A stretch of DNA of 58,394 nt from Halanaerobiaceae bacterium (GCA_007134885.1 SLJX01000019.1:1-58394); one strand, 5' to 3'. Positions 49,597-58,394 are shown, counted from the stretch's first letter. Notes: generated by a model not told the origin, from the letters alone. Translations and numbers: made by a program.

Positions 49597-50408
49597 GAGA
49601 TCCGGATTCTGATATCAGAAGCGGCCAAGAAAGAAAAAACTCCGGGGGCTGGCAGGAAAAATCAGCAGATGTGGATCTTAAGCAGGTGCGCCCCTATGGA
49701 GATACTCTAAATGATGGTCAGATTCAGCTCAGCTTTACTCTGCCGGTACCGGCAGGACCGGAAGCCCGGGCAGCAGGTCGTATTCTTATGGAAAAACTTG
49801 GCTTAAAAGAGGTTGAAGTAGTTCATCTCAAAGATCTGGGAGAAGGTTTTGCCTTTCTGATAGCTTACGGGCGCTGTCCTGTTTCCATTGATTTCACCGG
49901 GATTGAGGTGACTCAGGCAACCAGCAAAACTATGAGCTTTCAGGAAATTAACAGTTTTATAGATAAACATATTGGCAGACAGATCAGGGTGGTAGGGGCC
50001 TGTACGGGAACGGATGCTCATACCGTGGGGCTGGATGCTATCATGAATATGAAGGGTTATGCTGGAGAATACGGGCTGGAAAGGTACCCCGGTTTTGCAA
50101 CCTGGAATCTCGGCAGCCAGGTTTCCAATGAGAGATTGATCAGTAAAGCAGATGAAGTTCAGGCAGATGCTCTGCTGGTTTCCCAGGTAGTAACCCAGAA
50201 AAATGTTCATGTCAAAAATCTAACTGAACTGGTAGAGCTGCTGGAGGCAGAGGGTATCCGGGATGAATTTCTGCTGGTGGTGGGAGGCCCGAGGTTGAGT
50301 CATGAACTGGCCCTGGAACTGGGCTTTGATGCTGGTTTTGGACCGGGAACAACCCCACCCCAGGTGGCTTCCTTTTTGGCCCAGCAGCTGAGTGAAAGGG
50401 AAAAATAA
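49593..50408 (+). CDS. kamE: Lysine 5,6-aminomutase beta subunit (B12-binding)
   Basis: VRVVGACTGTDAHTVGLDAIMNMKGYAGEYGLERYPGF-type B12/PLP domain; GTG 49593 overlaps the kamD stop, RBS aaaggag. Confidence 0.92.
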   Translation: MRDPDSDIRSGQERKNSGGWQEKSADVDLKQVRPYGDTLNDGQIQLSFTLPVPAGPEARAAGRILMEKLGLKEVEVVHLKDLGEGFAFLIAYGRCPVSIDFTGIEVTQATSKTMSFQEINSFIDKHIGRQIRVVGACTGTDAHTVGLDAIMNMKGYAGEYGLERYPGFATWNLGSQVSNERLISKADEVQADALLVSQVVTQKNVHVKNLTELVELLEAEGIRDEFLLVVGGPRLSHELALELGFDAGFGPGTTPPQVASFLAQQLSEREK

Positions 50409-50414
50409 AGGAGG

Positions 50415-50816
50415 TTGATATTAATGACCGAAGCAATGATCCGGCTGAGGATGAGCAATGCAGATGCTCACTATGCTGGAAATCTGGTGGATGGAGCCAG
50501 GATGCTGGAACTTTTTGGAGATGTGGCTACCGAACTTTTAATCCGCAGCGACGGTGATGAGGGACTCTTTGTGGCCTATGATGAGGTGGAGTTTACTGCA
50601 CCAGTACATGCTGGGGATTTTATTGAGGCCCGGGGCAGGATAATTTCCCGGGGCAATACTTCCCGGAAGATGGAGTTTACTGCCCATAAAGTAATTACTT
50701 CTCTGGAGAAGGCGGAGTATGATTCAGCCGCTAAGGTGCTTGAAGAACCGGTTCTGGTCTGCCGGGCTTCTGGAACCTGTGTTGTCCCGGGAGAACGTCA
50801 GCGCAGAGGGGGTTGA
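50415..50816 (+). CDS. kal: 3-aminobutyryl-CoA ammonia lyase
   Basis: Hotdog-fold [49 protein letters not shown]; position between kamE and kce. Confidence 0.9.
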   Translation: MILMTEAMIRLRMSNADAHYAGNLVDGARMLELFGDVATELLIRSDGDEGLFVAYDEVEFTAPVHAGDFIEARGRIISRGNTSRKMEFTAHKVITSLEKAEYDSAAKVLEEPVLVCRASGTCVVPGERQRRGG

Positions 50817-50822
50817 TCGGTT

Positions 50823-51638
50823 ATGGAAAAATTGATAATCACGGCAGCTATCTGTGGAGCTGAGGTCACCCGGGAACATAATCCCAATCTACCTCTGACT
50901 GCAGAAGAACTGGCTGTGGAAGCCAAAAAAGCCGAAGAGGCAGGTGCTTCTATAATACATCTCCATGTCAGGGATAAAGAGGGGAAAGCCACCCAGGATC
51001 AGAAGACCTTTGCCCAGGCAATTAAAGCCATGGAGCAGAAGGGAGTCACTGCCATCATACAGCCCTCGACCGGTGGAGCTGCCGGTATGAGCTGGCAGGA
51101 GAGAATTCAGCCAGTTTATCTGGAGCCGGAGATGGCAACTCTAGACTGCGGAACCACCAATTTTGGCGAGGAAATATTTGTTAATGATCTGCCGCTGATG
51201 CGAAATTTTGCCCGGAAGATGAAGAAATATGGTGTGATGCCGGAACTGGAATGTTTTGAGATTGGACACATCTATAATGCCCTAAAACTATACCGGGAGG
51301 AGTTGGTTGCCGGACATCTTCATTTCGATCTGGTGCTGGGTGTTCCCGGTGCGATGCCCGGATCTATTAAAAATCTTCTGGCCATGGTCGATAACCTTCC
51401 TGAAGCGGCAACCTGGACAGTTGCTGGTATTGGCCCTCAGGAACTTCCGCTGGCCTGTCATGCTCTGGTAATGGGGGGCCATATTAGGGTAGGTTTTGAA
51501 GACAATATTTTTTACCGCAAAGGTGAGCTGGCGCAAAGTAATGCCCAGCTTGTGGCCAGAATTGTTCGACTGGCAGAAGAGGTGAACCGGAAGGTAGCCG
51601 AACCGGAAGAAGCCCGCGAAATTTTGGGGCTGGAATGA
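50823..51638 (+). CDS. kce: 3-keto-5-aminohexanoate cleavage enzyme (BKACE family)
   Basis: LIITAAICGAEVTREHNPNLPLTAEELAVEAKKAEEAGASIIHLHVRD; MGGHIRVGFEDNIFYRKGELAQSNAQLVARIVRLA. Confidence 0.95.
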   Translation: MEKLIITAAICGAEVTREHNPNLPLTAEELAVEAKKAEEAGASIIHLHVRDKEGKATQDQKTFAQAIKAMEQKGVTAIIQPSTGGAAGMSWQERIQPVYLEPEMATLDCGTTNFGEEIFVNDLPLMRNFARKMKKYGVMPELECFEIGHIYNALKLYREELVAGHLHFDLVLGVPGAMPGSIKNLLAMVDNLPEAATWTVAGIGPQELPLACHALVMGGHIRVGFEDNIFYRKGELAQSNAQLVARIVRLAEEVNRKVAEPEEAREILGLE

Positions 51639-51699
51639 TAATATTTTATCTGCTTGTACCAGAAGATCTAAGAAAAATCGGGTTAAGGGGGTTAAAAAA

Positions 51700-52737
51700 G
51701 TGAAACAGGGAAATAAATTTGGCGTGCATCGTGTGCTGGAACCTGAAGGAGTTCTGCCCCAGCCGGCAGAAAAAATTGATAATACTATGGAGATTTATGA
51801 CAATGAAATTTTGATCGAGGTAGAAACGCTCAATATTGATTCGGCCAGTTTCACCCAAATCAAAGAAGAGGCCGGCGGTGATCTGGAAAAAATCAAAAAG
51901 CGGATGAAGGAGATTGTTGATCAGCGGGGCAAACACCACAATCCGGTAACCGGCTCCGGAGGAATGCTGATCGGACGGGTTGCTGAGATAGGACCGTCCC
52001 TGCAGGACAGGGAGATTGAAGTGGGAAATAAAATAGCCACTTTAGTCTCTCTTTCTCTAACTCCCCTGAGGATCGATAAAATAAAGGATATCAGGCCGGA
52101 AATAGATCAGGTTGATATTGAGGGCCAAGCCATTCTTTTTGAGAGCGGCATCTATGCCAGGCTGCCGGGGGATATGTCTGAGACTCTGGCCCTGGCCGTT
52201 CTCGATGTTGCCGGAGCAGCTGCCCAGACTGCCAGGCTGGTCAGACCTGGAGATCGGGTGCTGATAATTGGAGCTGGCGGTAAATCTGGTATGCTCTGCC
52301 TGCATGAAGCCAGCAAAAGGGCCGGAGTAACCGGCCAGGTAATAGGGATGGGTCACAGTGATGCCAGCACAGCCCGGATCAGGGAACTGAATCTGGCTGA
52401 TGATATCATACAGGCCGATGCTACCAATCCGCTGGAGGTTTATGATCAAGTCCAGGAGTTAACCGGAGGCTGGCTGGCCGATGTGGTAATAAACTGCGTC
52501 AATATCAATAATACCGAGATGGCCTCAATTCTGCCCTGTGCCGAAGGCGGGAAAATCTACTTTTTCAGCATGGCCACCAGTTTTACCAAAGCCGCCCTGG
52601 GGGCTGAAGGAGTCGGTCGGGATGTGGAGATGATCATTGGTAATGGCTACACCAGGGATCATGATAAAATTTCTCTGGAAATTTTGCGGGAGAATGACTT
52701 GCTGAGAGAAATTTTTGAAAGAATGTATGTCAGCTGA
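51700..52737 (+). CDS. kdd: L-erythro-3,5-diaminohexanoate dehydrogenase
   Basis: Zn-less MDR-like dehydrogenase; GVHRVLEPEGVLPQPAEKIDN; LIIGAGGKSGMLCLHEASKRAG; operon context. Confidence 0.92.
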   Translation: MKQGNKFGVHRVLEPEGVLPQPAEKIDNTMEIYDNEILIEVETLNIDSASFTQIKEEAGGDLEKIKKRMKEIVDQRGKHHNPVTGSGGMLIGRVAEIGPSLQDREIEVGNKIATLVSLSLTPLRIDKIKDIRPEIDQVDIEGQAILFESGIYARLPGDMSETLALAVLDVAGAAAQTARLVRPGDRVLIIGAGGKSGMLCLHEASKRAGVTGQVIGMGHSDASTARIRELNLADDIIQADATNPLEVYDQVQELTGGWLADVVINCVNINNTEMASILPCAEGGKIYFFSMATSFTKAALGAEGVGRDVEMIIGNGYTRDHDKISLEILRENDLLREIFERMYVS

Positions 52738-52834
52738 ACCTGGATAATTTTAGACTGAAGAAAGCAGTTATTTTCGACTATGGTGAGCTTTACTTTTCTG
52801 AGGTAAAAATAAAAATAGTTAAAGGGTTTAAAAT

Positions 52835-52861
52835 AAACTGCCTGTGCTTAACAGACAGTTT
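52835..52861 (+). other. Intercistronic hairpin between kdd and atoD
   Basis: AAACTGCCTGT-gctta-ACAGACAGTTT, 10/11 bp paired, followed by TTCT then the RBS. Confidence 0.5.
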
Positions 52862-52878
52862 TCTGAGGAGGACCCCAA

Positions 52879-53535
52879 ATGGTCAAAATAGTTGATAAGG
52901 AGCAGATAAAGCAGTTATTTGCCAATGGTCAGCGCCTCATGATTGGTGGCTTTATAGAATGCGGCGCTCCCCACAGGCTGATAGATCTGCTGCTGGAAAG
53001 CGGAGTCAGGAATTTAACTTTAATCGGCAATGATACCGGCTTTGATGATCAAAAGTCAGGCCAGCTGGTGGTAGAAAGAAGATTAAGCAGGGTTATTGTC
53101 TCTCATATCGGCACCAATAAAGAAACCGGCCGGCAGATGAACAGCGGAGATCTGGAGGTTGAGCTGATTCCCCAGGGGACTCTGGTGGAGCAGATAAGAG
53201 CCGGAGGAGCTGGTCTGGGTGGGGTTTTAACGCCCACCGGGATAGGCACCCCGGTTGCTGAGGGGAGCCGGACTCTTGAAGTAGACGGCAGGGAGTATCT
53301 CCTGGCCAAACCTCTCAGGGCCGATCTCGCCCTTGTTAAGGCCTGGAAAGCCGACAGAGATGGCAACCTGCTTTTTAGATATGCTGCCAGGAATTTTAAT
53401 CCGGTAATAGCTATGGCAGGTGACAGGGTTGTGGTGGAGGCAGAGGAGATAGTTCCTACAGGTGAGATTGATCCCAATCAGGTAATGACTCCGGGAATTT
53501 TTGTGGATTATATACTGCGGAATGGGGAGGAGTAA
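52879..53535 (+). CDS. atoD: 3-oxoacid/butyryl-acetoacetate CoA-transferase subunit A
   Basis: LMIGGFIECGAPHRLIDLLLESGVRNLTLIGNDTG; LTPTGIGTPVAEG; FRYAARNFNPVIAMAG. Confidence 0.92.
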   Translation: MVKIVDKEQIKQLFANGQRLMIGGFIECGAPHRLIDLLLESGVRNLTLIGNDTGFDDQKSGQLVVERRLSRVIVSHIGTNKETGRQMNSGDLEVELIPQGTLVEQIRAGGAGLGGVLTPTGIGTPVAEGSRTLEVDGREYLLAKPLRADLALVKAWKADRDGNLLFRYAARNFNPVIAMAGDRVVVEAEEIVPTGEIDPNQVMTPGIFVDYILRNGEE

Positions 53536-53539
53536 GCCA

Positions 53540-54193
53540 GTGACTGAGATGAGAGAAAGAATCACCAGGCGTATTGCCCGGGAGCTTGAGGATGGTGATG
53601 TGGTGAATCTGGGAATAGGCATGCCCACAATGGTAGCTGATTTTATCCCCGATGATATCAGGGTAATATTTCAATCTGAAAATGGTTTTGTGGGAATGGG
53701 TCCCCGTCCTCCGAAAGGAGAAGAGGATCCGGACCTGGTTAATGCTGGCAGTGAGCCGGTAACAATTAAAACCGGAGGAGCATTTTTTGATTCGACCCTT
53801 TCATTTGCCATTATCCGGGGTGGACATCTTGACGCTACCGTGCTGGGAGCCCTGCAGGTTGACGAACAGGGGAATCTGGCCAACTGGAAAATTCCTGGCA
53901 AGCTGGTTCCGGGGATGGGAGGAGCCATGGACTTAACTGTGGGGGCCCGTCAGGTTATTGTGGCCACCAGCCACACTACCAAAAAGGGCCAGCCCAAAAT
54001 CCTCCCGGAATGCACCCTTCCCCTGACCGCTAAAGGAGAGGTCGATTTGATTGTGACTGAACTTGCAGTCTTCAGGGTAACCGGGCAGGGACTTTTGCTG
54101 AAAGAAATAGCTGAGGATACGACTGTTAAGGAGGTTAAAGAGAAAACCGCTGCCGGTTTTTCTATTGCTCCTGAACTTATCACCTTTGCTTGA
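53540..54193 (+). CDS. atoA: 3-oxoacid/butyryl-acetoacetate CoA-transferase subunit B
   Basis: DGDVVNLGIGMPTMVADFIPDD; SENGFVGMGP; MGGAMDLTVGA. GTG 53540 start preferred over 53501. Confidence 0.92.
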   Translation: MTEMRERITRRIARELEDGDVVNLGIGMPTMVADFIPDDIRVIFQSENGFVGMGPRPPKGEEDPDLVNAGSEPVTIKTGGAFFDSTLSFAIIRGGHLDATVLGALQVDEQGNLANWKIPGKLVPGMGGAMDLTVGARQVIVATSHTTKKGQPKILPECTLPLTAKGEVDLIVTELAVFRVTGQGLLLKEIAEDTTVKEVKEKTAAGFSIAPELITFA

Positions 54194-54364
54194 GCAGGTA
54201 TTTTTCTTCTGTTTAGAAACATTTAACCAGGTATTTGAGTATGTTCAATCCGGGAATTGCTGTTTAGGTTAAAAGATTGATACCCGAGAGAAAATATAAT
54301 ATTATCTTATGGCAAAGAATTTATCATTATGTATAAATTGACTGCCTAATGGAGGAATAATAAA

Positions 54365-55846
54365 ATGGCTAGGGATGAGGATATCCAGAATATTAAACCC
54401 GGTTTAAGGTTTTTGAGTTCGCAGGCGGTGGAGGAAATTTATCACCGGGCTTTAAAAATTCTTGAGGAAAGCGGAGTTAAATTTTACTGCTCCAGGGCCC
54501 TGGATTTATTGCAGAAAAGAGGGGCAGTGATTAATCATTCTGAGCAAACGGCAAAATTCCCCTCCTCACTGGTTAGGGAGGCTTTGAAAACTGCCCCCTC
54601 CCGGGTAGAACTTTATACCCTGGAGGGCCGGGAATCTGTTGTTATCGGGGGAGATCACTGTCATTTTGTGCCCGGTTCTGCTGCCCTGAACATTCTGGAA
54701 GCTGATGGTGAAACTCTTAGAAGAGCGCGGGCTGAGGATCTGGTAAAAATAGCCCGGCTGAATGACAGCCTGGCACATATCGCCCTGCAGTCCAGCGCGG
54801 TAGTGCTGGATGATGTTCCCGACAGTATAGGAGACAGCTATCGGCTCTATCTGCTGTTGAAAAACTCTCTCAAACCTATCATAACCGGCGCCTTCAGCCG
54901 CCAGGGAATAGAGCATATGCACGGGCTCCTGGCTGCAGTCTCCGGAGGAGAGGAAGAACTGCGGGAGAAGCCCCGGGCTGTTTTTGATGTCTGCCCCTCC
55001 CCACCTCTTAAATGGAGTGAGATCAGCTCTCACAATATTATTGACTGCGCCCGCCTGGGCCTGCCGCTGCAGATGATATCTCTGCCCATGCCCGGAGCAG
55101 CCTCTCCGGTAACCCTGGCCGGTTCGGTTCTGCTCCATACTGCAGAAGTATTGAGCGGTCTGGTCCTGGCTCAGGTAGTTAATCCCGGGTTACCGGTGAT
55201 CTATGGCGGAGCGCCGGTTAATTTTGATATGAAAACCGGAACAACTCCCATGAGTGCGGTGGAGGCTTCCATGATCGGGGCCTCTTCTTCCCAGCTGGGC
55301 AGATATCTGGATCTTCCCACCCAGACCTATGCCTGTTTGAGTGATGCTAAAATTGTTGATGCTCAGGCCGGACTGGAAACGGCAATCAGCGGTACCATTG
55401 CCAGCCTGGCTGAAACCAATCTGATTTCAGGTCCGGGCATTCTGGATTTTGTTGATACTTTCAGTCTGGAAAAGCTGGTAATTGACAATGAAATCTGCGG
55501 AATGAGTCGGAGGCTGGCCCGGGGAATTGAGGTGGATGAAGAGAGACTGGCGGCTTCGCTTATTTCAGAACTTGGTCCTGGAGGAAGCTATCTAACCAGC
55601 GAACATACGCTTAAGTATTTCCGGAATGAGAGTTATTTCCCCGGAGAGGTAATAGACCGTACTTCCCGCAGCGACTGGACCCGTCGGGGCAAAAGCTCAA
55701 TATTTACCAGGGCGGGAAAAGTAGCGGCCAGTCTCCTTTCCTCCAGGCCCGCATCCCCGCTGCCTGAAGAAAGGCTGCAGGAATTAAAGCGGGGGCTGAC
55801 TAAAATCAAAAAGGAGTATAATATTGATAAGCTGCCCGAAGAGTAA
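54365..55846 (+). CDS. MttB superfamily methyltransferase, non-pyrrolysine (betaine:corrinoid-type candidate)
   Basis: Full-length 493 aa; VNPGLPVIYGGAPVNFDMKTGTTPMSAVEASMIGASSSQLGRYLDLPTQTYACLSDAKIVDAQAG; aligns end-to-end with the downstream mttB without a stop. Confidence 0.88.
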   Translation: MARDEDIQNIKPGLRFLSSQAVEEIYHRALKILEESGVKFYCSRALDLLQKRGAVINHSEQTAKFPSSLVREALKTAPSRVELYTLEGRESVVIGGDHCHFVPGSAALNILEADGETLRRARAEDLVKIARLNDSLAHIALQSSAVVLDDVPDSIGDSYRLYLLLKNSLKPIITGAFSRQGIEHMHGLLAAVSGGEEELREKPRAVFDVCPSPPLKWSEISSHNIIDCARLGLPLQMISLPMPGAASPVTLAGSVLLHTAEVLSGLVLAQVVNPGLPVIYGGAPVNFDMKTGTTPMSAVEASMIGASSSQLGRYLDLPTQTYACLSDAKIVDAQAGLETAISGTIASLAETNLISGPGILDFVDTFSLEKLVIDNEICGMSRRLARGIEVDEERLAASLISELGPGGSYLTSEHTLKYFRNESYFPGEVIDRTSRSDWTRRGKSSIFTRAGKVAASLLSSRPASPLPEERLQELKRGLTKIKKEYNIDKLPEE

Positions 55847-56014
55847 AAGGGTAAGAGGAGATACTTACAGCAGAAACACTATTTGATTTAAGAAAAGAGA
55901 ATTTTGTCCTGGCTGATAACCAGGTAATTGTGATAAAATCCAGGTATCAGGGAGTTAAATGAATCTCTAAAAAAGAGACTGGTTTCAACCAGAAAAGAAG
56001 GTGTAATGTAAACT

Positions 56015-57478
56015 ATGACTAATAGAAGTATTAAAGCGGGATCTTTAAAATTGGAAGGGCTCGGCTTTGAAATTCTCTCCGAGAGCGAACTGGCTGAAAT
56101 TCATCGGGCTACGCTTGAGATACTGCGGGAAACGGGAGTGAAAATAACATCTCGCAGGGCCCGGGAGATTCTGGCAGAGGCCGGAGCAGAGGCCGATCAC
56201 AGCAGGGAAGTTGTCAAATTTCCACCTCATCTGGTGGAGAAAGCCATTCATAGAGCTCCGGAACAGATTCTGCTGGCAGGTAGAAGTCCGGAATATGATG
56301 TTGAAGTGGGCGGCAAAAATGTCTATTTTACCAATTTTGGTTCGGGAATAAATATCGTTGATGCAAAAACTGGCGATTTAAGAAATACCACCAAGGAGGA
56401 TGTGGCAGATACAGCCCGGATAGTAGATTACTTATCGGATATTGATGTTTACTCTCTGGCAGTGACTGCCCGAGACTGTCCCGAGGAGGCAGTGTATCTC
56501 CACGCTGCCGAAGCCTATCTTAACAATACCAGCAAACACTGTCATGGATTTAGCGGAAAAAATTCCAAAGAATGTATTGCCATGGGGGCAGCTGTAGCAG
56601 GTGGTGAGCAGGAGCTGCGCCGCCGGCCAATCATTTCGGCTGATGTCTGTCCTCAAAGCCCCCTTCAGCTCATGGCCGAGGGAGCTGAGGTGATCATGGA
56701 CTGTGCTGAGGCCGGAGTGCCGGTAACCATCCTTCCTGCTGCCATGGCCGGAGCCACCTCTCCTGTTACCCTGGCCGGAACTCTGGTGGGACATAATGCC
56801 GAAGTGCTGGCAGGTTTAACCCTGGCGCAGCTGGTTGAAGAGGGTGCTCCGGTAATGTACGGGAGCTCAACCACCATGTACGATGTTAAGGAGAACATTG
56901 CAGCAGTCGGTTCTCCGGAACTGGCTCTCTGCAGTGCGGCACTGGCCCGGATTGCCCAGTACTACAAACTGCCCTCCTATCTGGCGGGGGGATAGGCTGA
57001 CAGCAAGCTTTCTGATTTCCAGGCCGGTCAGGAAAAGGACCTTACCAGCCTGCTGCCGGCTCTGGCGGGGGCCAATCTAATTTACGGGCCTGGAATGCTG
57101 GATTCCGGCAATACCTTCAGCTATACCCAGCTTCTGCTGGATAATGAGACTATCAGGATGATCAGAAGGTCTCTTAAAGGCATCGAAATCTCGGATTTAT
57201 CCCTGGCGGTGGATCTCTTTAAAAAAGTTGGGCCCGGGGGGCATTTTCTGGCAGAACAGCACACCATAGACCATATGCATAGGGAGCAGGCCCGCTCGGA
57301 TCTTTTTGACCGCCAGGTTCGCGACAGCTGGGAAAAATCTGGAGCAGAGGATGCTGCCGTCCGTGCCAGGAAAAGAGCCCGGGAGATTTTACAGGATTAT
57401 CAGCCAGAGCCCCTGGACCGGAGTGTTCAGACCAGGTTAAGTGAGATTGTGGAAGCTGGAGAAAATAAACAGGCTTAA
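56015..57478 (+). CDS. mttB: Trimethylamine:corrinoid methyltransferase MttB with in-frame TAG (predicted pyrrolysine at codon 327)
   Basis: ORFs 56015-56995 and 57095-57478 are in the same frame, separated only by TAG 56993-56995; readthrough gives ...YYKLPSYLAGG-[O]-ADSKLSDFQAGQEKDLTSLLPALAGANLIYGPGMLDSGNTFSY..., 487 residues, collinear with the intact paralog at 54365. Confidence 0.9.
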
Positions 57479-57666
57479 GCCTGGGGCTTGAAATGGGCTG
57501 GAGAATAACAGAAGATAGCAGCTGAAAATTTTGCCAGTAGAGATGCAGAGCCATCCCGAAAAGCAAAATCAGATGTTTTTCTGTCTTATTTTCCTGCTTA
57601 ACGGAGAGTAAAAAGAATTTCCGGTTAGAGTATGCCAACCAAAAGCAGTGAAAGGAGTCGATATAT

Positions 57667-58394
57667 TTGTATAAGACAAGAATGGGCAGCGGCAAATCGA
57701 TTGAGATGAGCCGGGAAGAAATACAGTCTGAGATTAAAAAGGGGGTGGAGGCTGCCGTTGAAAACGGGGGTGTTGATCCCCTGGCACCGGATGAGATTGA
57801 ACGTCTGGTCGAGCTGCACTGTATTCCCGCTAAGTTCATCGGGATTGAGCGGGGAAAGGAGCTGGTCACGACCTTTGACGGGGGCTCGATCAAACTCAAG
57901 CGGCTTGATATTTCACTGGGTCGAATAGTTGATGCCCAGATCTTTGAACGGGTATTATGCACCGACAGCGCAGAATTTGCCCATGTGGATTACAGCTTCA
58001 AACCCATCAAACCGATAGTTGACAGCGAGCAGATTGAGTTTAAGCAGGCCCTGCAGGTTACGGTTGTTCCCATGTTTTATGGTGCCATGCCTAATCTTTC
58101 TCTCTATTATGAACCGGTAGGCTCACAACCCAACCCCTCGACGGTTATGATGGAGGAGGGCGACATCCCCAAAGCCCGCCGTGCAATTGAAAAAACGGTG
58201 GAGATGGGGGTTAAGGATATGGTCTTTGTCAGCCGCAAAATGCATGAAGTTGGTGCCGATGGAATTAACTTTGATACAGTGGGCTCGGCCGGTGAGGGGG
58301 ATTTTCTGGCCTCGCTGAAGGCAGCTGAAAAATTGAGAGAGATGTACCCCGATATCTGTATTGAGATGGGGATGTCCAGCGAATTTATTCTGGG
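57667..58394 (+). CDS. mtbB: Dimethylamine:corrinoid methyltransferase MtbB, 5' part (truncated by window end)
   Basis: TTG 57667 after aaaggag; open frame to the window end: LYKTRMGSGKSIEMSREEIQSEI...AEFAHVDYSFKPIKPIVDSEQ...VVPMFYGAMPNLSLYYEPVG...KMHEVGADGINFDTVGSAGEGDFLASLKAAEKLREMYPDICIEMGMSSEFILG, matching the dimethylamine methyltransferase family. Absent from the ORF track. Confidence 0.88.
   Translation, partial: MYKTRMGSGKSIEMSREEIQSEIKKGVEAAVENGGVDPLAPDEIERLVELHCIPAKFIGIERGKELVTTFDGGSIKLKRLDISLGRIVDAQIFERVLCTDSAEFAHVDYSFKPIKPIVDSEQIEFKQALQVTVVPMFYGAMPNLSLYYEPVGSQPNPSTVMMEEGDIPKARRAIEKTVEMGVKDMVFVSRKMHEVGADGINFDTVGSAGEGDFLASLKAAEKLREMYPDICIEMGMSSEFIL

Noticed and set aside
56993-56995. 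TAG in mttB as a pseudogenising nonsense mutation or a G-run indel (GGGGGG at 56985-56991)
   Set aside because: The downstream sequence is homologous in the same frame, so no frameshift is needed; the stop is TAG specifically and falls at the family Pyl position, and another Pyl-family gene follows.
57479-57666. tRNA-Pyl (pylT) in the mttB-mtbB gap
   Set aside because: No cloverleaf or CTA anticodon arm was recognised; pyl genes are presumably outside the window.
57219-57962. Minus-strand 247-aa ORF at the end of the window
   Set aside because: Antisense to the mttB 3' end and mtbB 5' end, both of which have strong family signatures; translation is low-information.

Overview
Gene-dense bacterial window (58.4 kb) coding mostly on the + strand. 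The style suggests an anaerobic, possibly halophilic, Firmicute (Halanaerobiales-like; inference only). It reads as a nitrogen-compound fermentation island with four blocks. (1) About 0.3-30.7 kb plus 33.2-34.6 kb: a purine/N-heterocycle catabolic cluster of the selenium-dependent molybdenum hydroxylase (SDMH) type. It contains two PLP fold-type-II proteins, an XRE-cupin regulator, YgeW, YgeY, a three-subunit Mo-hydroxylase, amidohydrolases/deaminases including SsnA and adenine deaminase, a second Mo-hydroxylase with split Mo-subunits (nicotinate-dehydrogenase-like), a PreA-like protein, an NCS2 permease, accessory proteins (MocA-like, YqeC, YqeB, XdhC, MoeA-like) and a dihydropyrimidinase/hydantoinase. 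(2) 21.7-25.3 kb: a Na+-pumping acyl-CoA decarboxylase operon. (3) 39.8-54.2 kb: a lysine-fermentation locus (KamA, racemase, sigma-54 activator, LysO, KamB-like, KamD/E, Kal, Kce, Kdd, AtoD/A). (4) 54.4 kb to the end: methylamine/betaine methyltransferases. The best finding is that the two ORFs at 56015-56995 and 57095-57478 are one MttB gene with an in-frame amber codon (TAG 56993-56995) at the family's pyrrolysine position. It is followed by the 5' end of a dimethylamine methyltransferase (MtbB) that the ORF track missed because it runs off the window. Other notable signals are three ~61-bp imperfect tandem repeats with covarying hairpins before ygeW, a terminator/attenuator hidden inside the over-extended ORF at 6322, a perfect 14-bp inverted repeat before the sigma-54 activator, and a P-loop/Asp23-like protein in the SDMH accessory operon. 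No rRNA, tRNA, CRISPR or transposase was recognised. All family calls come from reading motifs in the translations; no searches were run.
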